NCBI GenBank assembly: GCA_963573385.1
Contig: CAUYLG010027055.1
Location: 1 to 64,000, forward strand
From: Cacajao melanocephalus
Taxonomy: Eukaryota > Chordata > Mammalia > Primates > Pitheciidae
Direction of reading: 5' to 3'
Length of the DNA stretch: 64,000 nt
The position numbers and the translations under genes were made by a program. The notes beneath the pieces are model-generated. The model saw nothing but the letters and a program-made list of their open reading frames with translations, was not told the DNA's origin and searched no databases. Shown piece by piece: positions 1 through 11,705 of the stretch (the first letter of the stretch is position 1; every line of letters starts with the position of its first letter).

Positions 1-831
<831 letters not shown>

Positions 832-1406
832 AAAGGTGTTTTGCAGCATAATCAAGACAACCACATATAGACATCTATCCCTATCCCATTATGACTAGAG
901 GAGGAAAGGGTATTGGTAAAAAAATTTTAATCTGACTGTGTGGAGATTATGAAGGCAACTTTAATGAGAAATTAATGGATTTGAGTAAGAGAACAGTTTA
1001 AACTAAATTAAGCTCCTTGTCATCAGTAAGGACAAGGGTTTGAAGTCAGAAATTAAATTGTTTTAGAAATAATAGGCATTTATAAATATTTGAATTACAT
1101 TGTTGTAACTATAAAAGTCAACCTATTACATCTACAACTTTTTTGCCTATTTTATTGTCCCATCAGTTAATTCATTTGCATTGTTGGAAACACAAGAGGT
1201 CAAAAATTTATTTGAATAAAATATTCTAAGTGTCACTAAACTGAAAGAAAATCCACTTTTACATAGCATTGCAGTGAAAAAAAGTGCATGTTTACAGGAG
1301 TGCAAGCATAGAAGTTTACCTCTTCAGTATGCTTTGTGCAACGTAAATGTACTGACTAGAAACAAAGAAACCTTCCACATATTTTTGTTTTATTGAGGAG
1401 ACGCAT
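832..1406. other. Unassigned AT-rich sequence
   Basis: I recognise no repeat family, RNA gene or coding segment here. Base composition matches the rest of the window. Confidence 0.5.
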
Positions 1407-1500
1407 TTATATATATATATATATACACACACACACATACACACACATATATAATTATATATATTATATATATATTTAAAATATGTGTATTATATATATA
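1407..1500. repeat. Compound (TA)n/(CA)n microsatellite
   Basis: About 12 bp of TA repeat passes into CA repeats and then back into TA with single-base interruptions. It is low complexity and probably length-variable between individuals. Confidence 0.9.
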
Positions 1501-2285
1501 ATTATATTTTAAATAAAGGTCATAAGAAAATGTTTCCTAAACTGTTTTTCATTTTGCCAAAAAAGCGTAAATGAATTATTCATCATGCACCATACAATGG
1601 AATAAAAAGTGGTAAAAACACCCTTGCCAAATGTCTCAAAATATTTTCAAAGATCAGAGTTGAGTGTGATTAAATCAATGAAGTCATGTTCCTTGAAAGA
1701 TGATAAAGTACAAACATCTATCAATTTTTTAGCTTATTATTAAGAGAAGCTAAATTCAAGCTATATGTAATTCATTTAAGAAAAAATAAAGACATATGGG
1801 TATAATCAAAAAGGAAAAAGGAACAAAACCCCATAACCCTTTGTAAATATTAGTGTGTTTTAAAGACATAAAAAAGATATGCCATCTGCACTTATAGTCA
1901 AAAGCTACATGTTACCATGATGAACTTAAGGACTGATGGTCAAATTGGGTTTAAAATGTTTTTGAATAATAAACTTTATATTTTAGAACTTATGTTTATA
2001 GCAAATAGAGCAAAAAGTACAGAAAGTTCTTACGTATTGTGTTCTGATTCACGTGATGACTCCACTTTTAAAAATCCTGTACGAATAAAAATAAGAAAAA
2101 AAAACAACCAACCAACCAAACAAACAAAATTCCTGTACGAAAGTGATACATTTATCTTAGTCAATGAACCTACGTTGACAACTAATGATCACCCAGATTA
2201 CATAATTTACATTATGGTTCACTCAATTATGTATATGCTATGGGATTACACAAATGTATAATAATATGTATCCACTATTGTAATA
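1501..2285. other. Unassigned AT-rich sequence with one short direct repeat
   Basis: I identify no gene or repeat family. A 114-codon frame at 1917-2261 has AT-driven composition and runs straight across a CCAA/CAAA simple repeat, so I treat it as chance. The direct repeat at 2075-2141 is listed separately. Confidence 0.5.
2075..2141. repeat. A-rich CCAA/CAAA insert flanked by an 11-bp direct repeat
   Basis: The 11-mer TCCTGTACGAA occurs at 2075-2085 and again at 2131-2141. Between the copies are 45 bases of A-rich sequence with CCAA and CAAA units. The layout resembles a target-site duplication around a bare A-rich tail, but a local duplication would give the same pattern. Confidence 0.6.
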
Positions 2286-3371
2286 TCATATCACACAGAA
2301 TAGTTTAACTGCCCTAAAAATCCTTTGGGCTCTGCCTGTTCAGCCTTTCCTCCCATTAATCCCTGGCAGCAACTAATCTTTTCACTCTCTTCATAGCTTT
2401 GCCTTTTTCAGCATGATATATATTTGGAATCATACAGTATTTAGCCTTTTAAAATTGTCTTATTTTACTTACTAACTTGCCCTTAAGGTTCCCACTAACT
2501 TTTCATGAATGTATACCTCTTTTCTTTTTAGCACTGAATAATTATCCATTGTCTGTACGTATCACAATTCATTTATCAATTCAGCTGCTGAATGACATCT
2601 TGGCTACTTCCATATTTTGGCAATTAGGAATAAAGGTTCTATAAACATTTTTGTGAAGGCTTTTGTCTGGACATAAGCATTTAATTTATTTGGGTAAATA
2701 CCAAGGAGTACAATTTCTGAATTGTATGCTAAGGGTATGTTTACTTTTGTAAGAAAATACCAAAGTGCCTTACAAAATTGTTGTACTAATTTGCATTCCC
2801 AGTGAATGCAATAAATAAGGGTTCATTTTGCTCCTCTACAGAACATTTTTCAGTATTTTGTTTAGATATTGGTCATTCAAATACATGTGAAGTTATATCT
2901 TGTTTTAGTTTACATTTACCTGTTGACATTTGATATGGAGATCCTTTCCATATGCTTGCTTGGCATCTATATATCTTCTTTCGTGAGGTATCTGTTCAGG
3001 TCTTTTCCCCATTTTTTAATTAGCTTGTTCAATTTCTTACTGTTAAATTTTAAGAGGTTTATTTTCATATTTTGGATAACAGTACTTTATCCGATGTGCC
3101 TTGTGCAAATATATATTTATATTATATATAATACTTATATTCTCATACCTTTGTCATTGTGTTGCATGGAGAAAAAGTTTTTCATTTTAATAAAGTCTAA
3201 CTTATCAACTTTTTTTTGAATCATACCTTTTGTGTTATATTTAAACGCATCACCATACCAATGTTATGTAAGTATTCTCTTATGTTATCTCCTAGGAGTT
3301 TTATGATTTTGTGCTTTTCATTTAGGTCTGTGGTCAACTGGAATTAATTTTTTGAAGCATGTAAGGTCTAT

Positions 3372-3753
3372 CTAATGTTTAGTTTTATGTGTCAATTTGA
3401 CTGGATTATATGATACACAAGAAGCTGGCAAAACATTATTTCTGGTTGTGTCTGTGAGGGTGTTTCTGGAATATGTTAGCATTGGAGTTGGTAGACTGCA
3501 TTCACCAATGCAGGTGCAAATCATTGAATCTGCTGAGGTCCTAAATAGAACAAAAAAGCAGAAGGCAAATGTGTCCTATGTGTGACATGGGACATCCATA
3601 GTTACTTACCCTCAAAAACCTGTGCAAATTGTTCTTGTGCCTGTGAGCTGGGACTTTCTGCCTTCCATAATAATAAGTCAATTCCTGATGATAAATGTCT
3701 ACCCATTTTTATCCCATTGGTTCTATTTCTCTGAAGAACCCTGACTTATATAG
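3372..3753 (+). mobile_element. LTR-like interspersed repeat, family not named, inside the old L1
   Basis: This is a copy of a common human repeat whose ends are recognisable: 'tttatgtgtcaatttgactgg' at the left and 'tctctgaagaaccctgact' at the right. Inside it is the segment 'tgtctgtgagggtgtttctgg'. As I remember the family consensus, the termini are TG...CA, which would fit an LTR, but I cannot give the family name with confidence. It interrupts L1 sequence, so it inserted after that L1. Confidence 0.65.
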
Positions 3754-3771
3754 GCTGAGTTGAGATTCTAT

Positions 3772-3820
3772 CTGTGTGTGTGTGTGTGTATGTGTGTGTG
3801 TGTGTATGTTTGCATGTGTG
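3772..3820. repeat. (TG)n microsatellite
   Basis: GT repeats with TATG interruptions, located inside the antisense old L1. Confidence 0.9.
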
Positions 3821-4474
3821 ACATCCAGTTATTCCAGCACCATTTTTTGGAAAAACTATCTGCTCAACTGTATTATTTTTGCTCCTTTGTCAAAAATCAA
3901 TTGACATATTTATGTAGATCAATTTCTGGGCTTTCTATTATGTTTTATTGATTTATTATTTGCCAGTTCCACAAAGCGTTGGTTAATGTAACTGTTTAGT
4001 AGTCTTTAAGTCAGGCAGTATCCATACCCCAACTTTGTTATTCTACTTTGCTCTTCTACCTCTTTATCAACTTTTGAATCAGTTTGACACTATCTACAAA
4101 AAACGTATTGAAATTTGATTCCAATTGGGTCCAATCTATAGATCGAATTGGAAAGACCTAATATTCTGACAATATTGAATCTACCTATTTAGAACCTGGG
4201 ACATTTCATTATTCAGTTAGGTCTTCTTTGATTACTTTCAGAGTTTCAGAGATTTCCTTATATGGATTTTGTTTTTATTTTGTGAGATTTATATCTCAGC
4301 ATTTCATTTTTGGGCTACTAACATAAATAATAATGTGTTTTTAAATTTCACATTTCACTTGTGCATTGCTGATGTACAGGAAAGTGATTGACTTTTGTAC
4401 ATTAACCTTTATCTTGCAATGTTGCTATAATCACTTATTAGTTCCAGAAGTTCAGAAAGATTTTGAATGAAAAA

Positions 4475-4804
4475 TGCATGTGATACTGAAAAGTACAATG
4501 GTATATAAATAGAAAGGTAAACTCTAGCTTGGATTCATAATTTTGTTTTCTTTTTTTATTATATAGGAATACCTTGTTCTTTAGTAGTTGTTAATTTAAG
4601 ATATTAGAATTAATTATATGCTGCAAATATTTAGGAAGTTGGAAGACAATCACACAATGAGTCTAAGATTACACTGGATTCACTAAGAAACAAACTTGGA
4701 TAGAAACAGTTTGTATCTGGTGATTTCTTCAGAGCATTATGTACAATCAGAGATGATTTACCATATACAATAGTGTAAGCTATAGAATAAAATTGTCTGG
4801 GTTA
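4475..4804. other. Unassigned sequence
   Basis: Nothing recognisable lies between the L1M relic and the MIR. Confidence 0.5.
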
Positions 4805-4985
4805 ATTTCTTTGCTATGTCATTTGCTAGATTCATAGCTTTGCAATAGGTAAATTCTCTTTTCCATAGTGTTCATATCTGTAAAATGAGGAAACAATATC
4901 TACTGCATAGTGTGACGACAATTAGATGAAATAATGTAAAGCATTAATAATAGTTTCTGGCTGTGTTAGCACATGCTAGTACTTG
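4805..4985 (+). mobile_element. MIR SINE, sense
   Basis: The core signatures are present in order: a 'tgctatgtcatttgctag' start, 'atctgtaaaatgaggaaac' near 4877, and 'gaaataatgtaaagcatt' leading to 'ctggctgtgttagcacatgctagta', which is a decayed form of the MIR 3' end. The copy is old and diverged. Confidence 0.85.
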
Positions 4986-5087
4986 TCTCAGTGGGTCTAG
5001 CATTTCAGTAGTTAGTCTGTATTGGGCCTGTTATATTTTGATATTGTGTTGTTACTAATATATGCCTATTTCTCAACATTTGCATTT

Positions 5088-5241
5088 TATTGAGACAGAA
5101 TCTTACTCTGTCACCCAGGCTAAAGTGCAGTGGTACAATCACAGCTCACTGCAGCCTTGACCTCCATGGCTCAAGTGATCCTACCACTTTAGACTGTCAA
5201 AGCGTTGGGATTACAAGAGAGAGCCATCATGCCCAGCCAAT
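5088..5241 (-). mobile_element. FLAM-like free left Alu monomer, antisense
   Basis: Only one Alu arm is present, about 150 bp in reverse complement, ending at the reversed Alu 5' end (catgcccagcc). The 'cagctcactgcagccttgacctc' segment is typical of FLAM and AluJ. A 10-bp duplication, ATTTGCATTT, flanks it at 5078-5087 and 5242-5251, so it inserted as a monomer rather than being a broken dimer. Confidence 0.85.
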
Positions 5242-5251
5242 ATTTGCATTT

Positions 5252-5745
5252 GAAAAATCTGCTGGTGAAGATAACTTTTACTGACTCTCTGTGTTTCTAC
5301 TCTTGGATGGCAAAAATTTATTCTTCCAGTAGTAGGTAAATTGCATTTAAAAATATACATCAGTGCAGGCTACATCTCTGCTAAAAATAATAACAACATC
5401 AAGGTCTTCTGTTTTAGAATAAAATCCACAAATTTTCTGTAGCTGATAAAATATGGTCCCAGTTAACTGTCACTTCTTCATAGTGTTCTTTTTCAACCAC
5501 TATACCAATAAACCAATCCCAGAACCAATATCTACCACCACTCTCAACACATACACACCCCCACTACACACACGCATTTCACACTATACATACACATGCA
5601 CATACATGCAGGCTCATCAGCAAGACCACCACCACTTTTTGTTCATCCTAGTAACCTGTTAAGAGCATGTCTCAGTTTTCTATTTTGTGGTCTATTTATT
5701 TGTTTGCTGGCATATTATTTTCATCCTCATTTTGAAAATAAGTTC
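5252..5745. other. Unassigned sequence with a CA-rich stretch
   Basis: Positions about 5550-5612 are a degenerate CA/CATA-rich stretch. The rest is unassigned. Short frames here are low complexity and I regard them as chance. Confidence 0.5.
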
Positions 5746-5747
5746 TG

Positions 5748-6040
5748 GCTGGGCTCTGTTGCTCACGCCTGTAATCCCAGCACTTTGGGAGGATAAGGTG
5801 GGCAGATAACTTTAGGTCAGGAATTCAAGACCAGTCTGGCCTACATTGTAAAACCCCATCTCTACCAAAAATACCAAAATTAGCTCGAGGTTATGGTGCA
5901 TACCTGTAACCCCAATTACTCAGGGGGCTGAAGCAGGAGAATTGCTTTGAACCTGGGAGGCGGAGGTTGCAGTGACCTGAGATCATGCCACTGCACTCCA
6001 GCCTGGGTGGCAAGAGAGAAACTGTCTCAAAATAAAATAA
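5748..6040 (+). mobile_element. Alu (older, S/J-like), sense
   Basis: A dimeric Alu starts with a decayed 'ggctgggctctgttgctcacgcctgtaatccc' and ends in an AAAAT-repeat tail near 6030-6044. Similar but imperfect sequences around 'aaaataagttc' before and 'aaaataagcttc' after probably mark a decayed target-site duplication. It has many substitutions. Confidence 0.93.
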
Positions 6041-6049
6041 AATAAGCTT

Positions 6050-7345
6050 CATAAAATTCAGAATTCTGATTTTCTTGTTCATCAATATATTATCTAAGAC
6101 AAAGCCTGACACATGACATATATAAATGTACGTTAAACAAAGGAATATAAACAAGATCCGTTCCATGTGGTTTGGGGAAAAAGAGGAGAAAAAGAAAGAC
6201 TATAAATAAGAACAGTTTTTCATGTGGGTTGCCTAATAATTTTGTTAGGCAAAATTATTATGTTAGACTCCATATAATAGTACAACTATGGTCATGAACT
6301 AAGATTGCCATTAAGCTTGACCCAACCAAAGGAGGGCTGGTTTTAATTTTTCAGATCTTTCTCTAGCAAGGAACATGAATTAGAGGGAGAGAATCATATA
6401 GATACAAGTTCAACAATACAAAATTATTTTCTACTAAGTTTATATTTATTTCTTACATTGCAACTACCTAAAAAGTTTTATTTAGAAATACTTGGTAAGT
6501 ATATCCAGATCTCCAAAATCAACTTTTTCATAAGTATAGTTAAAAACCTATGGTTTCGCAAATTTGCACACATTATCATGCTTTGCATTATGCCTGAAAA
6601 TAGGCAATGTTGAGTCCAAATAATAGATGGCCTTGAAAAGGAGATTGAACAACACAGCCTGCTACTTATGTTAATCCATTGAATATGAGATATCTGTTGA
6701 GACTCCCTAAAGCAATCAATTCAGAATAATCTATACTTCCCAATGGAGGTATCAAATCAGACTGAATTAGATGAGTTGGAAATGTTATGCAAAAGCCATT
6801 ATTTATCTCCAGGTGAGTGAAGCAGAGCAACAACTAGTGCATGCCTTATCCTATCTATTACACACATTATTTTGAAGCAATTATTTTAAAAATTGTGGAT
6901 TAATAATAGAATTTTTCTTTCAGACTTCTGGTAAATTTTTTAACTCATCAGATCACAAATATCAAGAACATTTGTTATGCTTAAAATCTAGAAACAGATT
7001 GGCATAAAAGACTTTGTGTCCTGTTATTGTTATGCCACTATAATTACCAACTATATTCCCATTCAAAGAAAATCTAAATCACTCTCAAAAGTACACTTGA
7101 AAAGTTACAATGAGAATAGCATTATTATGGGAGAACCATTGGAAAGTAGACTTGCGAGTGCACAGCTCAAATACTATCATAAACATAGGCGTTGGTAACC
7201 CCATAGAAAGTTGAGTGGGATCTTACATATCATGCATTTTATAAAGTTGGCTAAATATAGTCTCAGTGTGGCATCTGATTACCAAGTTTATTTTTACTTG
7301 AAAAGACAAAAGGAATGTTTCAAATTGTAATGCATTGAAGTATAT
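6050..7345. other. Unassigned AT-rich sequence
   Basis: I find no repeat family or gene. A small perfect hairpin lies at 6234-6260: an 11-bp stem (TAATAATTTTG with CAAAATTATTA) and a 5-base loop, followed by no U-tract, so I do not read it as a functional terminator. Confidence 0.5.
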
Positions 7346-7690
7346 GTTTATAGATGCATTCAATCAATACTTACTTTGTACTACTAGGTTCTAGGTATTA
7401 TCTGGTTATATATCAGAGAACAACAATTACAACAAAGTTATCTCGAGTAGATGAAAACAAACAAAACTAGCTAACTAAATAAATCATGTAGTAGGTTACC
7501 GATTAAGTGCAGTTAGAAAAAATAAAGTAAGGAAGATAGGATTGTGTTGGAGAGAGCAGTACAAGTAATGTATGTGGTCAGGTGGCATCTCAATAAGAGG
7601 ATGATAGCTAAGTAAACATTGACGAGCTTGAGGAAGTCAGTCAGGCTGAAAGTATAAGAATGTTCCGGTGATAGAGAAGATGATGGTGAA
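7346..7690 (-). mobile_element. L2 LINE 3' end, antisense
   Basis: The order of landmarks matches reversed L2: 'tcaatcaatacttactttgtactactaggttctagg', then 'ataaatcatgtag', a 'ggtcaggtggcatctc' segment and 'gaatgttccggtg'. It is very diverged, as expected of an ancient mammalian repeat. Confidence 0.7.
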
Positions 7691-8565
7691 AGATTTGAAA
7701 TTTATTGGGAAGAATTTCCTAAATGATTGAATATATGTTTTAAAAAAAAACATTTGATCTCAAAGATAATAACTGAGATTAAGAGACTGATAGCAACAGG
7801 ATTGTATCAGAAGAATTCTGGTTTGGCTATTTTACTTTGAGATGCCTTAGGAAATGTTACTTTGAGGATGTGGAAAAAAAGAGACTAGTATACACTGATG
7901 TTGGGAATGGAAATTGTACAATCTCCATAGATATCAGAAAGGAGATTCCTCAAATAACTAGGCATTTGACTTGATTTGTAAAGAGAAGAAGAGATGTGTA
8001 TAATATTTTTGACAAGCTGTGGAATAGAGCTTCCTAAACATAAGGAGAATTTTAAAACTATTTTCATTTATTAAAAACAAATATTTAATGTGATTTATTA
8101 ATAAAATATTTATCTTTTTTCCAATATTAAATTATGTTATTTTAACTCATTTGTGAAGTTAAAAAGTATGCTAATGAGTATTCTATAGCTTTTGGCATAA
8201 TCACCTAAAATACAATTGATTCACTTTGTATCAACCTTAAATATTAAATAAATAATGTATTTTACTCATTTCTTACAAAAAAATAAGAACACTCTCAAAT
8301 GTATAAATTAGATATTAATATCTGCCTTGCATGCTCATTAACAACCTAGGAAGAGTTCTGACTAAGGGATATTTGTTATTGCTTTTTCAAAATAAATGTG
8401 TAAATTTCAGAAGTATTGGACAATATTTTATATAAAAATTAGTAGCTTAGAATAAGTTTCAACTTGCTCGTCTCTCAATCTTGATAAAATGAATAATAAA
8501 ATTCCCTTAAAAGTTTGCTGTTATGCCGATTACTTGTGTTAAATAAAATAAATTTTAAAAGGCAA
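7691..8565. other. Mostly unassigned AT-rich sequence with a short L1-like scrap
   Basis: Positions about 7880-7965 resemble sense L1 ORF2 ('gttgggaatggaaattgtac' then 'gagattcctcaaa'), a small decayed fragment. The remainder is unassigned. Confidence 0.5.
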
Positions 8566-8566
8566 A

Positions 8567-10051
8567 TGAAAATTAGCCCACATAGCCAAGGCAATCCTAA
8601 GCAAAAAGAACAAAACTGGAGGCATCACACTAAGATTACTGTGATCAAAACAGCATGGTACTGGTACCAAAACAGACATATAGACCAATGGAACAGAACA
8701 GAGGCCTTGGAAGCAACTTCACACATCTACAACTATCTGATCTTTGACAAACCTGACAAAAACAAGCAATGGGGAAAGGATTCCATGTTTAATAAATGGT
8801 GCTGGGAAAACTGGCTAGCCATCTGCAGAAAGCTGAAGCTGGGCCCCTTCCTTACACCCTACACTAAAAATAACTCCAGATAGATCAAATATTTAAACGT
8901 AAAACCTAACAACATAAAAATCCTAGAGAAAACCTAGGCAAAACCATTCAGGACATAAGCATAGGCAAGGACTTCATGATTAAAGCACCAAAAGCAATGG
9001 CAACAAAAGCCAAAATAGACAGGTGAGATCTAATTAAACTTAAGAGATTCTGTATAGCAAAAGAAACAATCATTAGAGTGAACCAGCAACCAACAGAATG
9101 GGAAAAAATTTTGCAATCCACCCATCTGACAAAGGGCTAATATCCAGAAGCTACAAAGAACTAAAACAGATTTACAAGAACAAAACAAGCAAACCCATTC
9201 AAAAGTGGGTGAAAGATATGAACAAACACTTTTCAAAAGAAGACATTTATGAGGCCAAAAAACATGAAAAAATGTTCATCATCACTGGTCATCAGAGAAA
9301 TGCGCATCAAAACTATATTGAGATACCATCTCATGCCAGTTAGAATGATGATGATTAAAAAATCAGGAGACAACAGATGCTGGAGGGAATATGGAGAAAT
9401 AACACTTTTACACTGTTGGTGAGAGTGTAAATTAGTTCAACCATTGTAGAAGACAGTGTGGCAATTCTGAAGGATCTAGAAATAGATATTCCATTTGACC
9501 CAGCAATCCCATTATTGTGTAAATACCCAAAGGATTATAAATCATTCTATTATAAAGACACATACACATGTATGTTCATTGTGACACTGTTTACAATAGC
9601 AAAGACCTGGAACCAACTCAAATGCCTATCAATGATAGACTGGATAAAGAAAATGTGGCACATATACACCATGGAATACTGTGCAGCCATAAAAAATGAT
9701 GAGTTCATGTCCTCTGTAGGGACATGGGTGAATCTAGAAACCATCATTCTCAGCCAACTGACACAAGAACAGAAAACCAAATACCTCATGTTCTTGCTTA
9801 TAGGTGGGTGTTGAACAATGAAAACACATGAGCTCAGGGAGGTGAGCATCACACACTGGGGTCTGTTGGGTGGGCTAAGGGAGAGACAGCAGGGCTGGAG
9901 AGGTTGGGGAGGGATAACATGGGGAGAAATGCCAGAGATAGGTGATGGGGGGATGGAGGCAGCAAACCACCTTGCCATGTATGTACTTATGCAACAATCC
10001 TGCACGATCTTCACATGTACCCCAGAACCTAAAGTACAATAAAAAAAAGGA
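8567..10051 (+). mobile_element. L1 (older L1PA-like) 3' end, sense
   Basis: ORF2 sequence starts at the 'gcccacatagccaag' region and runs to the 3' untranslated region and a short A-tail near 10040-10048. Its G-rich 3' untranslated region (near 9890-9960) and the 'cttgccatgtatgtacttatgcaacaatcctgcac' segment closely resemble the antisense copy at 30319 and fit an older L1PA or L1PB member. About 30 bases are missing near 8627, where ORF2 normally reads through 'cctgacttcaaactatactac'. It is 5' truncated and I found no convincing target-site duplication. Confidence 0.93.
8577..9814 (+). pseudogene. L1 ORF2 C-terminal part, decayed
   Basis: The C-terminal third of the ORF2 protein, downstream of the reverse transcriptase domain, survives as pieces in different frames: about 8577-8883, 9098-9343 and 9458-9814, the last ending at the normal ORF2 stop. 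Recognisable pieces include [31 protein letters not shown] and the C-terminal WIKKMWHIYTMEYCAAIK. Frameshifts, stops and the loss of the endonuclease and catalytic domains mean it encodes nothing functional. The minus-strand frame at 9550-10014 is only the antisense of this sequence. Confidence 0.9.
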
Positions 10052-10367
10052 ATATTTCTAGCAAAATCTACTAAAATATTCCCAAGTGACTCAGTAGTGA
10101 AAATAAATTATTGTGTTTAAGTAAATAGTAATATATTTTATTGATCCCAGCATATCTATATATAACATTAGCCTACATTTTACACTTTGGATTGGCAATG
10201 CTTTTCTTATTCAGTGATACTAAAACCAAAGGTGTTTTAATCATTAAAATGCTAGAATGCTTCAGTTATGACGTACTAGCAGTTATTAAACTGTATCATA
10301 TATCTAACACTGTGTTGGATTTTTAAATAGGCATTATTGTCTGTCTTTGTAAATGAAGTTACTAACA
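10052..10367. other. Unassigned AT-rich sequence
   Basis: No recognisable feature. A 61-codon frame at 10141-10326 is AT-driven and probably chance. Confidence 0.5.
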
Positions 10368-11615
10368 TGTCTTAATCTGTTAATGCAGCTATAACAAAAT
10401 ATTTTAGGCTAGGTAGTTTATAAACAATAGCAAAATAAATAACAGAGTGAAGAGACAACTTGCAAAATGTAAGAAAATATTTTCAAACTATTCATACAAC
10501 AGTGGACTAGTATCTAGAATTTACAAGAAACTCAAGCAACTCAACAAAAAAAATTCAAATGAACCCAATATAAAGTGGGCAAATGAAATGAATAGATATT
10601 TTTCAAAAGAAAACATACAGATGGCAAGCAAGCATATAAAAACATGTTCAACATCACTAATCATGAGAGAAATGCAAATTAAGACCACAATGAAACATCA
10701 TCTTGCACCAGCTGAAGTAGCTATTACTAAAATGTCAGAAAATACCAGATATTGGTAACAATGTGGAAAAAAGGGAACTCTTATACACTGAGGGTGGTAA
10801 TGTAAATTGTACACTCTCCATAGAAATTACTATAGAGATTTCTCAAATATCTAAAAATAAAGCTACCATTTAATATAGCAACTTCACTGCTTGATATCTA
10901 TTCAAAATAAAAGAAATCATTATATTAAAAAATACCTGTGTTCGTATGTTTATTACAGCACTGTTCACCATAGCAAAGATAGAGAATTAATCTAAGTGTC
11001 CATGAACAAATGATTGAATTAATCTTAACTGAAACAGTTAAGAAAATGAAAGTCAAATATCACATGTTCTCACTTACAGGTTGGAGCTAAATAATGTGGA
11101 CACATGGTCATAAAATATGGGAAAATAGACGTTGGAGGTTAGGATATAGAGGGAGAATGGAGGTGGTGGTGAGAAATCAGTTAATGGGTACAATGTACAT
11201 GATTTGGGTGATGAATAAAATAAAAGTCAAGATTTCACCACTATGCAATATATGTCCAAAACAAAATTGCACTCACTTGTACCCCTTAGTTTCGTAAGAA
11301 TGAACAAAAAGAAAAATAAATTTATTTCTCACAATTCTGGAGAGTAGGAAGGCCATGATTAAGGCACTAGCAGATTTGATATCCAGAGAGAGCTTTCTGC
11401 CTCATAGGTGGCACCTTTTAGCTAAGTCTTCACATGGTGGAAGGGACTAGTTATCTCACTGGGGTCTCTTCTACAAGGACATTAATTCCATTCTTGAGGC
11501 CTCTACCCTCATTACCTAGTCACCTCCTCAGAGTCCCACCTCTTGGTATCATCAGCTCTGAGGTTAGGTTTTAATACTTAAATTTTGAAGCCACCCATAA
11601 ATTCAGAATATAACA
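10368..11615 (-). mobile_element. MLT1-type MaLR LTR, antisense, split by an L1
   Basis: The left part (10368-10440) reads 'tgtcttaatctgttaatgcagctataac' and the right part (11313-11615) carries 'aaatttatttctcacaattctgg', 'cttcacatggtggaaggg' and 'acctagtcacctcctcagag'. Together they make a reverse-complement MLT1 LTR ending in the expected TG...CA. No internal retroviral sequence is attached, so it is a solitary LTR. A sense L1 occupies 10441-11312. Confidence 0.88.
10441..11312 (+). mobile_element. L1 (older L1PB/L1MA-like) 3' end inside the MLT1 LTR, sense
   Basis: ORF2 C-terminal sequence and 3' untranslated region are present, from 'aacttgcaaaatgtaag' through the 'tcacttgtaccccttagtttcg' end and a short A-rich tail. 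The 9-bp repeat AAAATAAAT at 10432-10440 and 11313-11321 fits a target-site duplication, and the LTR reads on correctly when the L1 is ignored. The frame at 10447-10758 is a piece of decayed ORF2. Confidence 0.88.
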
Positions 11616-11705
11616 TAAGGCTAAGAGAAGCAAAGTCAATGCCCCAAATCAGCAAGGTAGTAAGTGACAGAAACAGACTTGAATCCAGGTCATATTGTGT
11701 CCAAG
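11616..11705 (-). mobile_element. MIR fragment, antisense
   Basis: The segment 'ggctaagagaagcaaagtc...aatcagcaaggtagtaagtg...cttgaatccaggtc' is the reversed MIR core (loss-tolerant form of 'ggttaagtaacttgcccaag ... gaacccaggtc'). Confidence 0.75.

Larger units (their letters stand above)
2290..4470 (-). mobile_element. Old L1 (L1M-type) ORF2 region, antisense
   Basis: The reverse complement resembles old mammalian L1 ORF2. It includes the 'gggaatgcaaattagtacaac' region near 2800, the C-terminal region leftward of it and upstream ORF2 sequence to about 4470. It is highly diverged with many stops. An LTR-like element at 3372-3753 interrupts it, and L1 similarity resumes on the far side (reversed 'ccagttattccagcacca' near 3828). 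Frames such as 2869-3219 are antisense passes through this repeat. Confidence 0.85.

Noticed and set aside
1917..2261. 114-codon plus-strand frame
   Set aside because: It runs through an A-rich CCAA/CAAA simple repeat, its composition follows the AT content, and it has no recognisable domain.
5748..6040. Functional 7SL-type RNA gene
   Set aside because: It is an Alu with both arms and a tail, carrying many substitutions. There is no evidence of an active RNA polymerase III gene.
9550..10014. 154-codon minus-strand frame, the second longest in the window
   Set aside because: It is the antisense of a sense L1 ORF2 and 3' untranslated region. Antisense frames of this kind recur at other L1 copies here.
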